NCBI RefSeq assembly: GCF_022965805.1
Contig: NC_133109.1
Span: 4,131,869 to 4,195,868 of the forward strand
Source: Primulina eburnea
Taxonomy: Eukaryota > Streptophyta > Magnoliopsida > Lamiales > Gesneriaceae
DNA: 64,000 nucleotides
Direction: 5' to 3'
Below are positions 44,737 through 55,394 of the stretch, piece after piece. A program made the translations under genes and the position numbers. The stretch's first letter is position 1, and each line of letters begins with the position of its first letter. The notes beneath the pieces are model-generated. The model saw nothing but the letters and a program-made list of their open reading frames with translations. It had not been told where the DNA came from and did no database searches.

Positions 44737-46226
44737 GCTTGATTTCCAAACAAGTGCCACCCACAAATTGGATTACTGGATCTTTTGCTCCTACAGCGTT
44801 GGCAGGCCTTCAGTTCACAGCACTTTGAACAAACAAAAAGCAGTCGAATTCTATAATAGCAATTAAACTCTCGAATGACAGGAAAATATAATCCAACCAG
44901 AAGGAGAGAGGAAAAGGTCACTCTAAAGCAATATATAAATTCATAACAGATTAATCTGAAAAGCAACAAAATGCACAACTACCCGATTAAACGATGAATA
45001 AAAAGAACATCAACAACCTAAGTTGAAAGTTTCTTCGGTACTCCTAGTTCATTTTAATAATTCTAATTCTATACATCTGAAAGAGTAAACTAAAATGAAT
45101 AAGTGGATATGAAAAGCTAAGAGGGAACGGGGAGATTTGGAACCTAACAGCTGCTGTAAAGAGTAATTCATTTGGGATAATGAAAAAGGTTCAAAAGTAA
45201 ATAGTTCCAGAAAAGGTGAACCGCGTTCAACCTAGAGTTGAAAATCAGAATTCTTGTCTTGGTTCATTTATTTAATCGTTTTCATTTTGCATATTGGAAA
45301 GACTGCCTCAGTGCCCGAAATTTGGTTTGTACTTCAATTATCTATAACTAAAGGAATGACCAACGCTCTTCGTGAAGGGACTGACCTTGTTGCTGGCTTA
45401 TATGCTCCAAGTTTAAGGATTGAGGCTGCTGTGGATGCTTAAACCATAGACAATCAGAGTTAAGTTTCAATCTTGACTCTCGAGGACAAAACTGGTGTCC
45501 AAGAGGGCGGTATCATTACGTACTCAAATACATAGGGCCGAGAAAGCGCGGAAGGAGGTTTAGTTACAAGATTTAGTGAGAGAAGTATCAAGGTCCAAGT
45601 CAGGGAGTTCCATAGTTCATCACAGTGCAAGTGAAACTTGAAAGGGAAGGAGAAGATTAAAATGAGTGGGAGAGAAGTTGTTCTGTTCTCTGAGAGTTTT
45701 GTTACTAGCACTGCTAGGGTGAGGAAGAGGAAACCTTGTAAACAGTAAATCTCTGGGAAAACTAAAATTACCATATATGATATTTCATTCCAGTCATAGT
45801 TACTTAAGACGCAAGGTGCACTAAGGCGCACAAGTGCCCTCACACTAAGCATAAATCGTTAGAATTCACATATTTAACTTGAATTTAACTAAAATTTATA
45901 TACATATAAATAGATTTCACATAATATTAAACAATAATTAAAATAAAAAATTCATTAACAAACATACATTGTAATGTTCTTAAGAACATCAATTACCTAA
46001 ATGTTAACCCTCTTTGTCTTCTTAAAGAAAACGTTAGATGAAAAATTGGATAGGTCTTGGAATTAAATTGCGGTAAAAAAAAACATAAAGAAAAAGAGTG
46101 CTTGCTAATATATTTAAGTGTTTATAAAATAAAAAATAAAGAGAGCAATGCACTAATTAAAGAAGTAATATATAAGTACTGTAATTGATATTGCAAAGAG
46201 AAGAAAAAAATAAGGCTGCGCAGATT
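44737..46226. other. Upstream region of SEC13
   Basis: Leader/intron sequence and intergenic DNA. It includes a GGCGCAC/AAGGCGCAC repeat fragment near 45810-45840. No additional gene. Confidence 0.4.
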
Positions 46227-48058
46227 AGTAGTGGATCGAGGAACAACGAGAGGCGGATACCATATAAAATACTGATTTACATATTACATATAGTAGATTT
46301 CGTCCTAAACGCATAATAACTGGTACCTCTCGCCAATAACAACAATTCCAAATAAATCAAATTTAGACTCAATAAGCTAAAATAAGACCAAAAAGACTAC
46401 GTCGTTGACTGCATTCATTCAAATAACCAGAGAGTTCATTTCAAAGGACTTTATAAACACATCAACTCACAATCCCATCACGCTAATTGCGAAACCCTAA
46501 CCCGATAGTTGCGTTATCAATCGAGTCAATCACGTAAGCTAAAAATTCCCAAAATTCAACATCACTACCAAAACTTGTAGAGACACAAATCATGAACGTC
46601 AAGTAATGAAATCTAATCTTGCTGAATAGACTAAAAGTATAAAATGAAATTAATCAAGAATCGGTAAGAGGTAAAATCTCCCACCTGAAACGTAATTGCG
46701 AAGCGCCTCCGGTTGGACTTGTCACTCCACTCGAGCGACAATTCACTTTTTACGGGAATGGTGAGAGCAACGACGTCGTATGGCTGTTGACTTTTGTCTA
46801 AATTGAGCTCGTTTAACATATTAGGCCACACCACAAACATCGGTTGGAACGGCCCACTAAGGTTTCAACCCGATAAATTAATAATGTGTGGATTAAAAGT
46901 ATTATTATTTAGAAGAGGTATTACTAATCAAACAATTAATTTATGAAGTGAATTTTTGATCCAATAATAATTATATAAGTATATCTATGTATATATTCAA
47001 CAAAATATTGTATTATTTAGTTCAATAAATTTCCATGTGAAGAAATACAAAATTTTCTAATATTTACGAAAATCATTTATTTCGATCTAAAAGGTGTTCA
47101 AAAATCACAAATGAACAATGAGATGTGTAAACATGGAACTATAGTAGATAAAAAGTTATAATAAAAACATATTTTATGATAGTATGATGTTTAATAATTT
47201 TTATACCTTTAAATAATTTATTAATTGTATCATAAAGTTGTTTAAGGGTTTCAAGAAAAAAGTATTATCTTATTAGTTTATAAAATAATAAAAAAAGTAT
47301 TTTTTTATCAAGTGAAAATATATCTAATAGAGATAATTAGTTCTCTAATGCATTAGTTTAGAAGATATCTTGAATGATCAAATGTTCGAATTTTTATATT
47401 AAACTAGTAACAGAGTCATATCACTTGGTTAAATGTGATTGGGTGGAAGTAGTAACTTGAGTCCAGATTTCCTGTTCAGATTCGATAACTGAATACGTTT
47501 TTAATTGAGAACAATAAACGCAAAATCAACAAGAACAACCGAATACGCAACACACAAGACTTACGTGGTTCGATCAAGAATATGATCTACATCCACGAGA
47601 GGTGCTTTCACTATATTGAATCATTATACAATGAACAATCGCAATGTAATCTCTCAAATCCACTATTTTCTCTTCTATGTATTACAAAGAAAACTCTCTG
47701 TGTTTTGAATGAGAAACTTGTTGCCTCTTGTTCATTTCTTCTCGGATGATCTCAGAACTTCTTTCGCATACCTTCTGCATGATTCCATCTGCTTATATAT
47801 CTCTCCATACCTGAGGCAATCCTCTCGATGGCTATAAGCTGTGATCAAGTGCCAGTACTGATCTTGTTCAACCACTCATCCTTATCCAACCAACTTTTAG
47901 TTGTTTTAACTGATTCTTCAACCGTCCAATGGATAGCTGACTTGGTTGCTGACATACCACAGTGTTGCTCAGCTACAACAATCATCTTCTCTTCTCTCTA
48001 CTTGGGATTTAGCATTTTCTGTTGTTGATTGATTATGTTGTTAAATCTATTGCCCAAG
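46227..48058 (-). repeat. Left arm of a 1.83-kb inverted duplication
   Basis: This arm is the reverse complement of 48190-50028, with only scattered differences visible (roughly one per 100 bases by eye). It contains, from outside in: a decayed Copia primer-site/leader of about 40 bp, AT-rich sequence, an exon-like block (46684-46840), and an LTR-like segment next to the spacer. Confidence 0.93.
46684..46840 (-). other. Exon-like block in the left arm
   Basis: A GC-richer frame (MFVVWPNMLNELNLDKSQQ...RRRFAITFQ) ends at a strong donor, TTTCAG|GTGGGAG. It faces SEC13, about 1.9 kb away on the same strand, and could be its 5' UTR exon. It is not recognised as a protein domain. Confidence 0.3.
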
Positions 48059-48189
48059 TGGCTATCTCTACTGACTGATCCTTCACTAGATCATGTCACT
48101 TATATGCATGCAGGTACCAGCACCCTCTCCCACTCATTTTGACGAGATAATCTAGAATGAGGCTCAACTTCAGGAGACTAGTCACCCCG
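48059..48189. other. Spacer (loop) of the inverted duplication
   Basis: 131 bp of single-copy sequence between the arms (TGGCTATCTCTACTGACTGA at its left end). No internal symmetry noticed. Confidence 0.85.
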
Positions 48190-50028
48190 CTTGGGCAATA
48201 GATTTAACAACATAATCAATCAACAACAGAAAATGCTAAATCCCAAGTGGAGAGAAGAGAAGATGATTGTTGTAGCTGAGCAACACTGTGGTATGTCAGC
48301 AACCAAGTCAGCTATCCATTGGACGGTTGAAGAATCAGTTAAAACAACTAAAAGTTGGTTGGATAAGGATGAGTGGTTGAACAAGATCAGTACTGGCACT
48401 TGATCACAGCTTATAGCCATCGAGAGGATTGCCTCAGGTATGGAGAGATATATAAGCAGATGGAATCATGCAGAAGGTATGCGAAAGAAGTTCTGAGATC
48501 ATCCGAGAAGAAATGAACAAGAGGCAACAAGTTTCTCATTCAAAACACAGAGAGTTTTCTTTGTAATACATAGAAGAGAAAATAGTGGATTTGAGAGATT
48601 ACATTGCGATTGTAAATTGTTCATTGTATAATGATTCAATATAGTGAAAGCACCTCTCGTGGATGTAGATCATATTCTTGATCGAACCACGTAAGTCTTG
48701 TGTGTTGCGTATTCGGTTGTTCTTGTTGATTTTGCGTTTATTGTTCTCAATTAAAAACGTATTCAGTTATCGAATCTGAACAGGAAATCTGGACTCAAGT
48801 TACTACTTCCACCCAATCACATTTAACCAAGTGATATGACTCTGTTACTAGTTTAATATAAAAATTCGAACATTTGATCATTCAAGATATCTTCTAAACT
48901 AATGCATTAGAGAACTAATTATCTCTATTAGATATATTTTCACTTGATAAAAAAATACTTTTTTTATTATTTTATAAACTAATAAGATAATACTTTTTTC
49001 TTGAAACCCTTAAACAACTTTATGATACAATTAATAAATTATTTAAAGGTATAAAAATTATTAAACATCATACTATCATAAAATATGTTTTTATTATAAC
49101 TTTTTATCTACTATAGTTCCATGTTTACACATCTCATTGTTCATTTGTGATTTTTGAACACCTTTTAGATCGATATAAATGATTTTCGTAAATATTAGAA
49201 AATTTTGTATTTCTTCACATGGAAATTTATTAAACTAAATAATACAATATTTTGTTGAATATATACATAGATATATTTATATAATTATTATTGGATCAAA
49301 AATTCACTTCATAAATTAATTGTTTGATTAGTAATACCTCTTCTAAATAATAATACTTTTAATCCACACATTATTAATTTATCGGGTTGAAACCTTAGTG
49401 GGCCGTTCCAACCGATGTTTGTGGTGTGGCCCAATCTGTTAAACGAGCTCAATTTAGACAAAAGTCAACAGCCATACGACGTCGTTGCTCTCACCATTCC
49501 CGTAAAAAGTGAATTGTCGCTCGAGTGGAGTGACAAGTCCAACCGGAGGCGCTTCGCAATTACGTTTCAGGTGGGAGATTTTACCTCTTACCGATTCTTG
49601 ATTAATTTCATTTTATACTTTTAGTCTATTCAGCAAGATTAGATTTCATTACTTGACGTTCATGATTTGTGTCTCTACAAGTTTTGGTAGTGATGTTGAA
49701 TTTTGGGAATTTTTAGCTTACGTGATTGACTCGATTGATAACGCAACTATCGGGTTAGGGTTTCGCAATTAGCGTGATGGGATTGTGAGTTGATGTGTTT
49801 ATAAAGTCCTTTGAAATGAACTCTCTGGTTATTTGAATGAATGCAGTCAACGACGTAGTCTTTTTGGTCTTATTTTAGCTTATTGAGTCTAAATTTGATT
49901 TATTTGGAATTGTTGTTATTGGCGAGAGGTACCAGTTATTATGCGTTTAGGACGAAATCTACTATATGTAATATGTAAATCAGTATTTTATATGGTATCC
50001 GCCTCTCGTTGTTCCTCGATCCACTACT
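48190..50028 (+). repeat. Right arm of the 1.83-kb inverted duplication
   Basis: Begins CTTGGGCAATAGATTTAAC and ends at CCACTACT. It includes an LTR-like segment with a TATA-like GATATATAAGCAG near 48446, AT-rich DNA, the second copy of the exon-like block (49415-49570), and a decayed initiator-Met primer site (TGGTATCCGCCTCTC, near 49993). Unlike the left arm, its outer end continues directly into Copia gag sequence. Confidence 0.93.
49415..49570 (+). other. Exon-like block in the right arm
   Basis: Copy of 46684-46840 with one visible amino-acid change (MFVVWPNLLNEL). Same donor at its end. It now faces the Copia remnant, so any transcript would be an orphan. Confidence 0.35.
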
Positions 50029-50640
50029 TTCTCCGAGAGCTTCCTCTGATGCCACCTACATTTCTGTCTCTTCTAGACCCAACTGTGATCATTCCGGAGT
50101 TCGGCTCATGACCATTTGTGATGTGCCTAACCTCATCACCATAAATGTTGGCTGCTGAATCCCCGCTTAAATAAAAACATGCCAACTATTCCACCGGGGA
50201 CATGCGATTTAATACCCTCTTCGTTGGCCATGACCTTGTTGCTTTCATCTACAGTAGCAAATGGACCAACTCCAAATCCTGAATATTCTCTTTTGCCAAG
50301 ATCAGCTTATTCTTAACACCATCACCCCTCCATTGCCACTCTCACAATGTTACTAGCCTCTTGGACCACCCACTTCGAAGTTCGACACTTACAAACTCCT
50401 CCTATGGTTGTATTATGTCTCTCAAAGAAATCCTGGGCCATCTAAACAAGGGTGAGAAAAACATTATGGAGTACATGCAAACCGCTAAAGTGATATTGAT
50501 GAGCATGCTCTCGAAATTCTTAGTGGTCTTGGTGACAAATGCTCTCCACTTGTTTTTTCCGGCAAAGATCTTGAGCACTTGTTTTCTTTGATGAGCTTCA
50601 TGAGAAGGTCACCAGTTCGTATCAAGCCTAGTTGAAACAA
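50029..50640 (+). pseudogene. Copia gag (UBN2) remnant
   Basis: The frame around 50411-50590 reads SLKEILGHLNKGEKNIMEYM and then, after a stop and frame changes, segments like EILSGLGDK and FSFDELHEKV, which are UBN2-type Gag motifs. It follows the decayed leader at the right arm boundary. Many stops; no pol found downstream. Confidence 0.6.
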
Positions 50641-50689
50641 GTTTAATGTTGCAATTTCAATTTTCCTATTATGTGTTCAACGAATGAAA

Positions 50690-52171
50690 TCAAAGTTGAA
50701 TATAAAATGAAATATTGGAATCATAATTGTAAAAAATGTGTGCCTTGCGCCTACGCGCCTTGGTGCAGACAGACCTTGCAAGAGGCAAGCCCAGACGCAC
50801 GCCTCTTGCAAGGCGCAAGCCGCAAGGCTTGCTTGTGGAGAGAAAAGCGTGCTTCTGTGAAAATTGTTTGTGTGCAATGTTTGGACATGCTTTATACCCT
50901 TTTGTACTCCATCCAGACATTAAAGCATATGCAGGGTAATCATTGATGGTCCACAAAACTGCTGCACGCATTAAGAAAGTATCATTACTCGATGCATCTC
51001 GAGTATTCACGCCTTCCCACAATGTTTTTAATTCTTCAATTAGTGGCTTAAGGAAAACATCCATGTCTTTTCCAGGAGATGTCGGCCCAGGTATTAATAA
51101 AGACAACATCATATTTTCTGACTTCATACACTTCCAAGGTGGTGTGTTATATGGAACAACCATAACAGGCCACATACTATAAGTCGTGCTCATGCTGCCA
51201 AATGGATTAAAACCGTCTGTTGCCAAACCAAGACGCACATTTCTAGGATCCATTGCAAATGCTGGAAATTTCACATCAAACATCTTCCAAGCGGAACCAT
51301 CAGCGGGGTGCCTTAAAACACCATCATCTTTTAGCCGCTCAGCATCATGCCATCTCATTTCTCTTGCAGTGTGCCTAGAACTATACAAACGCTTTAATCT
51401 AGGAGTTAGGGGAAAGTATCGCATCACTTTTCTTGGTATTTTTTTCCCTTTCGTATTTTTGTCAACCCATCTACTCACTCCACATACAGGACAATTTTGA
51501 AGCCCAGCATTCTCTTTCCAGAAAAGAACACAATCATGTTCGCATACATGAATTGACTCGTACCCCAATCCCAGTTCACTTAGCTTTCTCTTTGCCTCAT
51601 AGTGTGAGCCAGGTAATAATGCTTGAGGAAATGCCTGCTTCAATAACTTAAGTAACATATCAAAAGATTTGTTACTCCATTTGTTCAGTACTTTCACATG
51701 CATTAATTTTACCAAGAAATTAAGCGCCGAGAAATTTACACATCCTGGATACAATTCTTTCTCAATTCCCTTCAACATATCATCGAAATTATCAGTTTGC
51801 AAACCTTGATGCCGAATAGGCTCACTGGATTCTCCTATCTCTACCGGTCCAGTCAAATCAGCCAGAACGTCAATCATTTCATCTTGAGCATCAATATCAG
51901 ATAAAACTTCATGCTCTATCGGTGGATGTTCATACCGCTCACCATGGTAGTCCCACACTTTGTATGATTGTTGTATCCCATATTTTATCAGGTGTATCTC
52001 TACTAAGCGCAATGGCTGATACAGATGATTCAAACAAGTATTACATGGACATCTTATTTTCCCCTCTTCATTCACGTACTCGATAGCTCGTGTTACAAAT
52101 GTCCGAACACCATTTTTATATTCGAGAGAGATTCTATTTGTCACACTCATCCCACTTTTGTCAATCGTCAT
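50690..52171 (-). pseudogene. CACTA (En/Spm) TNP2-like transposase, C-terminally truncated
   Basis: Transposase of CACTA elements. I chose the Met at 52171 (MTIDKSGMSVTNRISLEYKNG), preceded by an acceptor-like TTTTTTCAG, because it matches the family N-terminus. The transposase-associated domain covers residues 1-75 (CPCNTCLNHLY). The transposase_21 domain starts near residue 160 (SFDMLLKLLKQAFPQALLP, CEHDCVLFWKENAGLQNCPVCG, LATDGFNPFG) and runs to GWSTKGYKACP at about residue 425. After that the frame enters unrelated GC-rich repeat sequence and ends at 50690. The catalytic region beyond this point is missing, so the protein is not functional. Confidence 0.88.
50774..50813. repeat. Perfect 13-bp inverted repeat at the CACTA truncation
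   Basis: CCTTGCAAGAGGC (50774-50786) and GCCTCTTGCAAGG (50801-50813), with a 14-base loop. It lies in the GC-rich repeat that replaces the C-terminal part of the transposase. Confidence 0.85.
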
Positions 52172-52204
52172 TCTGAAAAAACTAGAGTCAACGAATATAT
52201 ACAT

Positions 52205-53586
52205 TAAGTTTCATTCAATGACATGAAAATCAACAAGATTCCATACATTATATTATTGTCCACCTAACAAATACATCACATCCAAACAAATTATTTACAT
52301 TACAATTACCATTCATAAATTTCCGAACCCTAAGGACACGGAGACTCTAATCAGACATCATCATAGCCTGCATTCGCTAAACCATAAGTTCCAACAAAAA
52401 TCTCGTACACCATCAGCCATTTAAAAGAACAAAAGGAAAAGAATAAGAGATCACCAATTGATTGCATATCACGATTCCATATCTTGACCCCACCCACATT
52501 ACATGATCCACATGGAAATCAAAGAATATGACCAGTGAAACTATGTCCCATATATTCACACTACATCTGACTAAGATTCTCTCCTCAAAAAATAAAATAT
52601 AATAAAGAAACACTTACCATTTATATATATATTACCTGCACAAACTACATTCCCTCTAAAAACTGTGTTCTCTCTAATCTACATCACCTTTTTTCTTGAT
52701 TCTGTGAGAAAACCCAAATAAAACAGCATTTTTGTTTTCTGGGAAGGATGGATCTTTGAGATTCTGCATTGATGGTGGCAAGTCTTGATTTTTGGAATCC
52801 AGAAAATCTAGAGTTTTAAACATAATCTCATCTCTGTGTAAGTGCTATGTTTTCTGCTTCTCTTTTATCATGCTCACAGTTTCAAGTTTTATGCTTGCAA
52901 TGAAAGTTTATTATTTTTTTCCAAAGTCTGGTTGAATCAAAACCTTAAAACTACTGGGAAAGATTCGGTATATTCCTCCCTGTGGCAGAAAACAAGAAGC
53001 AAAACATGCTGAAATAAAAGTCAAGTGATAAAAAAAAAGGCTTCAAGATTAACTGTGTGATCAAAATATTTCTTGAATCGGGTTACTTTCATGTTTGGAT
53101 GCAACATAAACCATTCAAGAAGCAACAGAGGATTTGACAATCAAAGAATGGGAAAATAAATTAAATATCGTAATCGCCAAAACATAAAGAATAACAACAA
53201 ATACCCTTAACAGTAATCATTATCCCACTAATATTGTAATCATTTGCCCAATAATCTTCGGTAGATGGTTTGATATTTGAAATAGAAAGTGCGTAATTGT
53301 ATACTAAATCTAAATGTTTAAAATTTGACAATCAAAGAATGGGAGAATAAAATTAGCAGCTTTCTTCACCTCAACAGATTCGATGTCGATGAAATCCGGC
53401 CCTGCCTCTTCTGTTAACAAAAGCTCTCTGAAAATGCGTCACTGGAAGCCACTTCTCGACAGAAGAAAAGAACGTGAGGATTCTAGGAGGCGGGAGAGAT
53501 TTGGGGATTCTAGGGATTTGGGGGAGAAGAGTGAGATGATGAAAATACTTATAATAAATAATATAAATTATAATTTTATATATAAC

Positions 53587-53629
<43 letters not shown>

Positions 53630-54459
53630 CATATATACATATATTACACATAAAAAAATTAAGTTATAAAATAATAAATTTTACCAAACAAACACTGAAT
53701 GAGTCAAAATAATAATGAAATAAAAGTTTTTATCATACGTGGGAGATGTTTCATTATAAATGTAACAAGTTTAAATTTTTTAAAATAATTGGCACAAAAA
53801 TCTTAACGTAAAAACTCTCATTACATTGTCCAACAAGTCAATTTTGTGAGCAATATTTTTTTCGATCCGACACATAAAAAATATTTTTTTATGTCAAACG
53901 TATTATTTTTTTATTGTAGATATGAGTCGAGTTGAGAACTTCACTATATAATATCTGATATATGTTAATCAGTTGGTCGGTTCGGTTCAGTTCGGTTCAA
54001 TTTGACACGATGTGATTTCAGTTTCTTGGTTTTCGATTTTAAAAACTGAAAACTTCGGTTTGATTTGTTTTATACAAAAATGGTTCGATTATTTCTATTT
54101 CATTTATTCAGATTGGATAATTATTTAAATTAGTAATTAAATAATAATTTAAAATTTTAGATATTATTTTTTAACTTAATTTTTTATAAAACATTAAAAT
54201 CTAAAAGCGAAATGAATTTAAAAAATATTAATTAACTAAAAATTAACAAACTTATACATAATTCACTAAAATTTATTTTATAATATATATATAATCTATA
54301 TAAAAATTAAAAAAAGTATTAACTTAAAATTTTAGATACTTTTTATCTGTTCGGTTTTGACACATAATCTGAAATCTAATAATTTAAATTTCATTTTTAG
54401 CATTTGTATCCCAACTCAGATCTTTTACATTCCTTCACATTGGTTGAAAAATAAAAGCT
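52205..54459. other. Non-coding part of the CACTA remnant and spacer
   Basis: Would correspond to introns and 5' region of the transposase gene. It contains an AT repeat at 53586-53628. A degenerate trace of the GAGACGGTCTC MITE may lie at 53830-53945. No other gene. Confidence 0.45.
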
Positions 54460-54922
54460 ATTTGGCGACGCACAAAAGCCAAGGAGTCGAAAGGACACTC
54501 CACGCGTTAGCGACGTTGAGTGTATGATGCGTCGCGAAATGTACCAATGAAATGACTTTCCATCAAATACATTCGGCAACGCTTGCTACACGTCGTGAAA
54601 TGATTTACCGATTTTGCGACGCTCTCAGATTATCTTTCTGCGACGCTTCAGTTGAGTCATGTTGCCAAAAGACCCAGAAAGTTGGTGGGAAAATTTCCCG
54701 CTACGTATCAGCGATGGTGAGTGTGCTCTATGTCGTCAAATGCTTACATTTCGTGACGCGTTAGCTTTGTCTTGTCGCCAAATAAACCAAAATAAAGGTG
54801 GGAAAATGAAAACACACGATTCGCTATTGCAGCGACGCTAAGCACATTATGCGTCGCCAAATGGTAGAATAAGACGACGTTCAAAATGAGGTGCGTCGCG
54901 ATAGATCATAATTCTTGTATCG
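54460..54922 (-). mobile_element. CACTA subterminal repeats and terminus
   Basis: At least a dozen copies of GCGACGC or GCGTCGC-type words (for example at 54465, 54530, 54615, 54641, 54830, 54852 and 54893), in both orientations, often followed by CAAAT. At the right edge the minus strand reads TACAAGAATTATGATC, the continuation of the CACTACAAGAA terminus of CACTA elements; the CAC itself is altered. This is the transposase-binding end of the element that carries 50690-52171. Confidence 0.7.
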
Positions 54923-55394
54923 ATCCAATCGCAACTGATTTGGTATCGGTGGATGCCACACATGGTCTGGAGCCAAAGATCCATCCAACTGTGATTACCT
55001 ATCTAGTATACTTGCGCTTCGTTATGCATCCAACAATGCAACCGCCCAATCAATTCTCAACTCTTTTTGTAATCTATTAACAGAGTGTGTAATCTTACAT
55101 AGCTCATACCAGATGGCCAAGACATCACTACAAATAATTCAAAATCTTCTTTAGACAACTCTTTATTGAATTTATACAATTTGGTAAAAATTGGATTAAA
55201 AATAATATCAAGATATTCGGCCAATCCAACGAATTTAGATAAGCTGTTTGGGACCCACAATGGGCAGCTTGTCATTTCCCATCTTACCATCTCTGCTCCT
55301 TTTCTCTCTGGTTCTCTCTGTAGTGTAGACGATCGTGGATATTTTGCTTTCCAATCTATCACCGATCGAATACGAGGAGGAATAACTCTGAAAG
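54923..55394. other. Spacer upstream of the tubulin pseudogene
   Basis: No gene supported; a CT-rich stretch at 55285-55325 may be a remnant of the ancestral 5' UTR. Confidence 0.4.

Noticed and set aside
47828..48028. 66-codon ORF repeated at 48220-48420 in inverse orientation
   Set aside because: Same sequence in both arms of the inverted duplication; belongs to an LTR-like segment with no domain.
55057..55362. 101-codon minus-strand ORF before the tubulin pseudogene
   Set aside because: No recognised domain and it ends within the ancestral tubulin 5' region.
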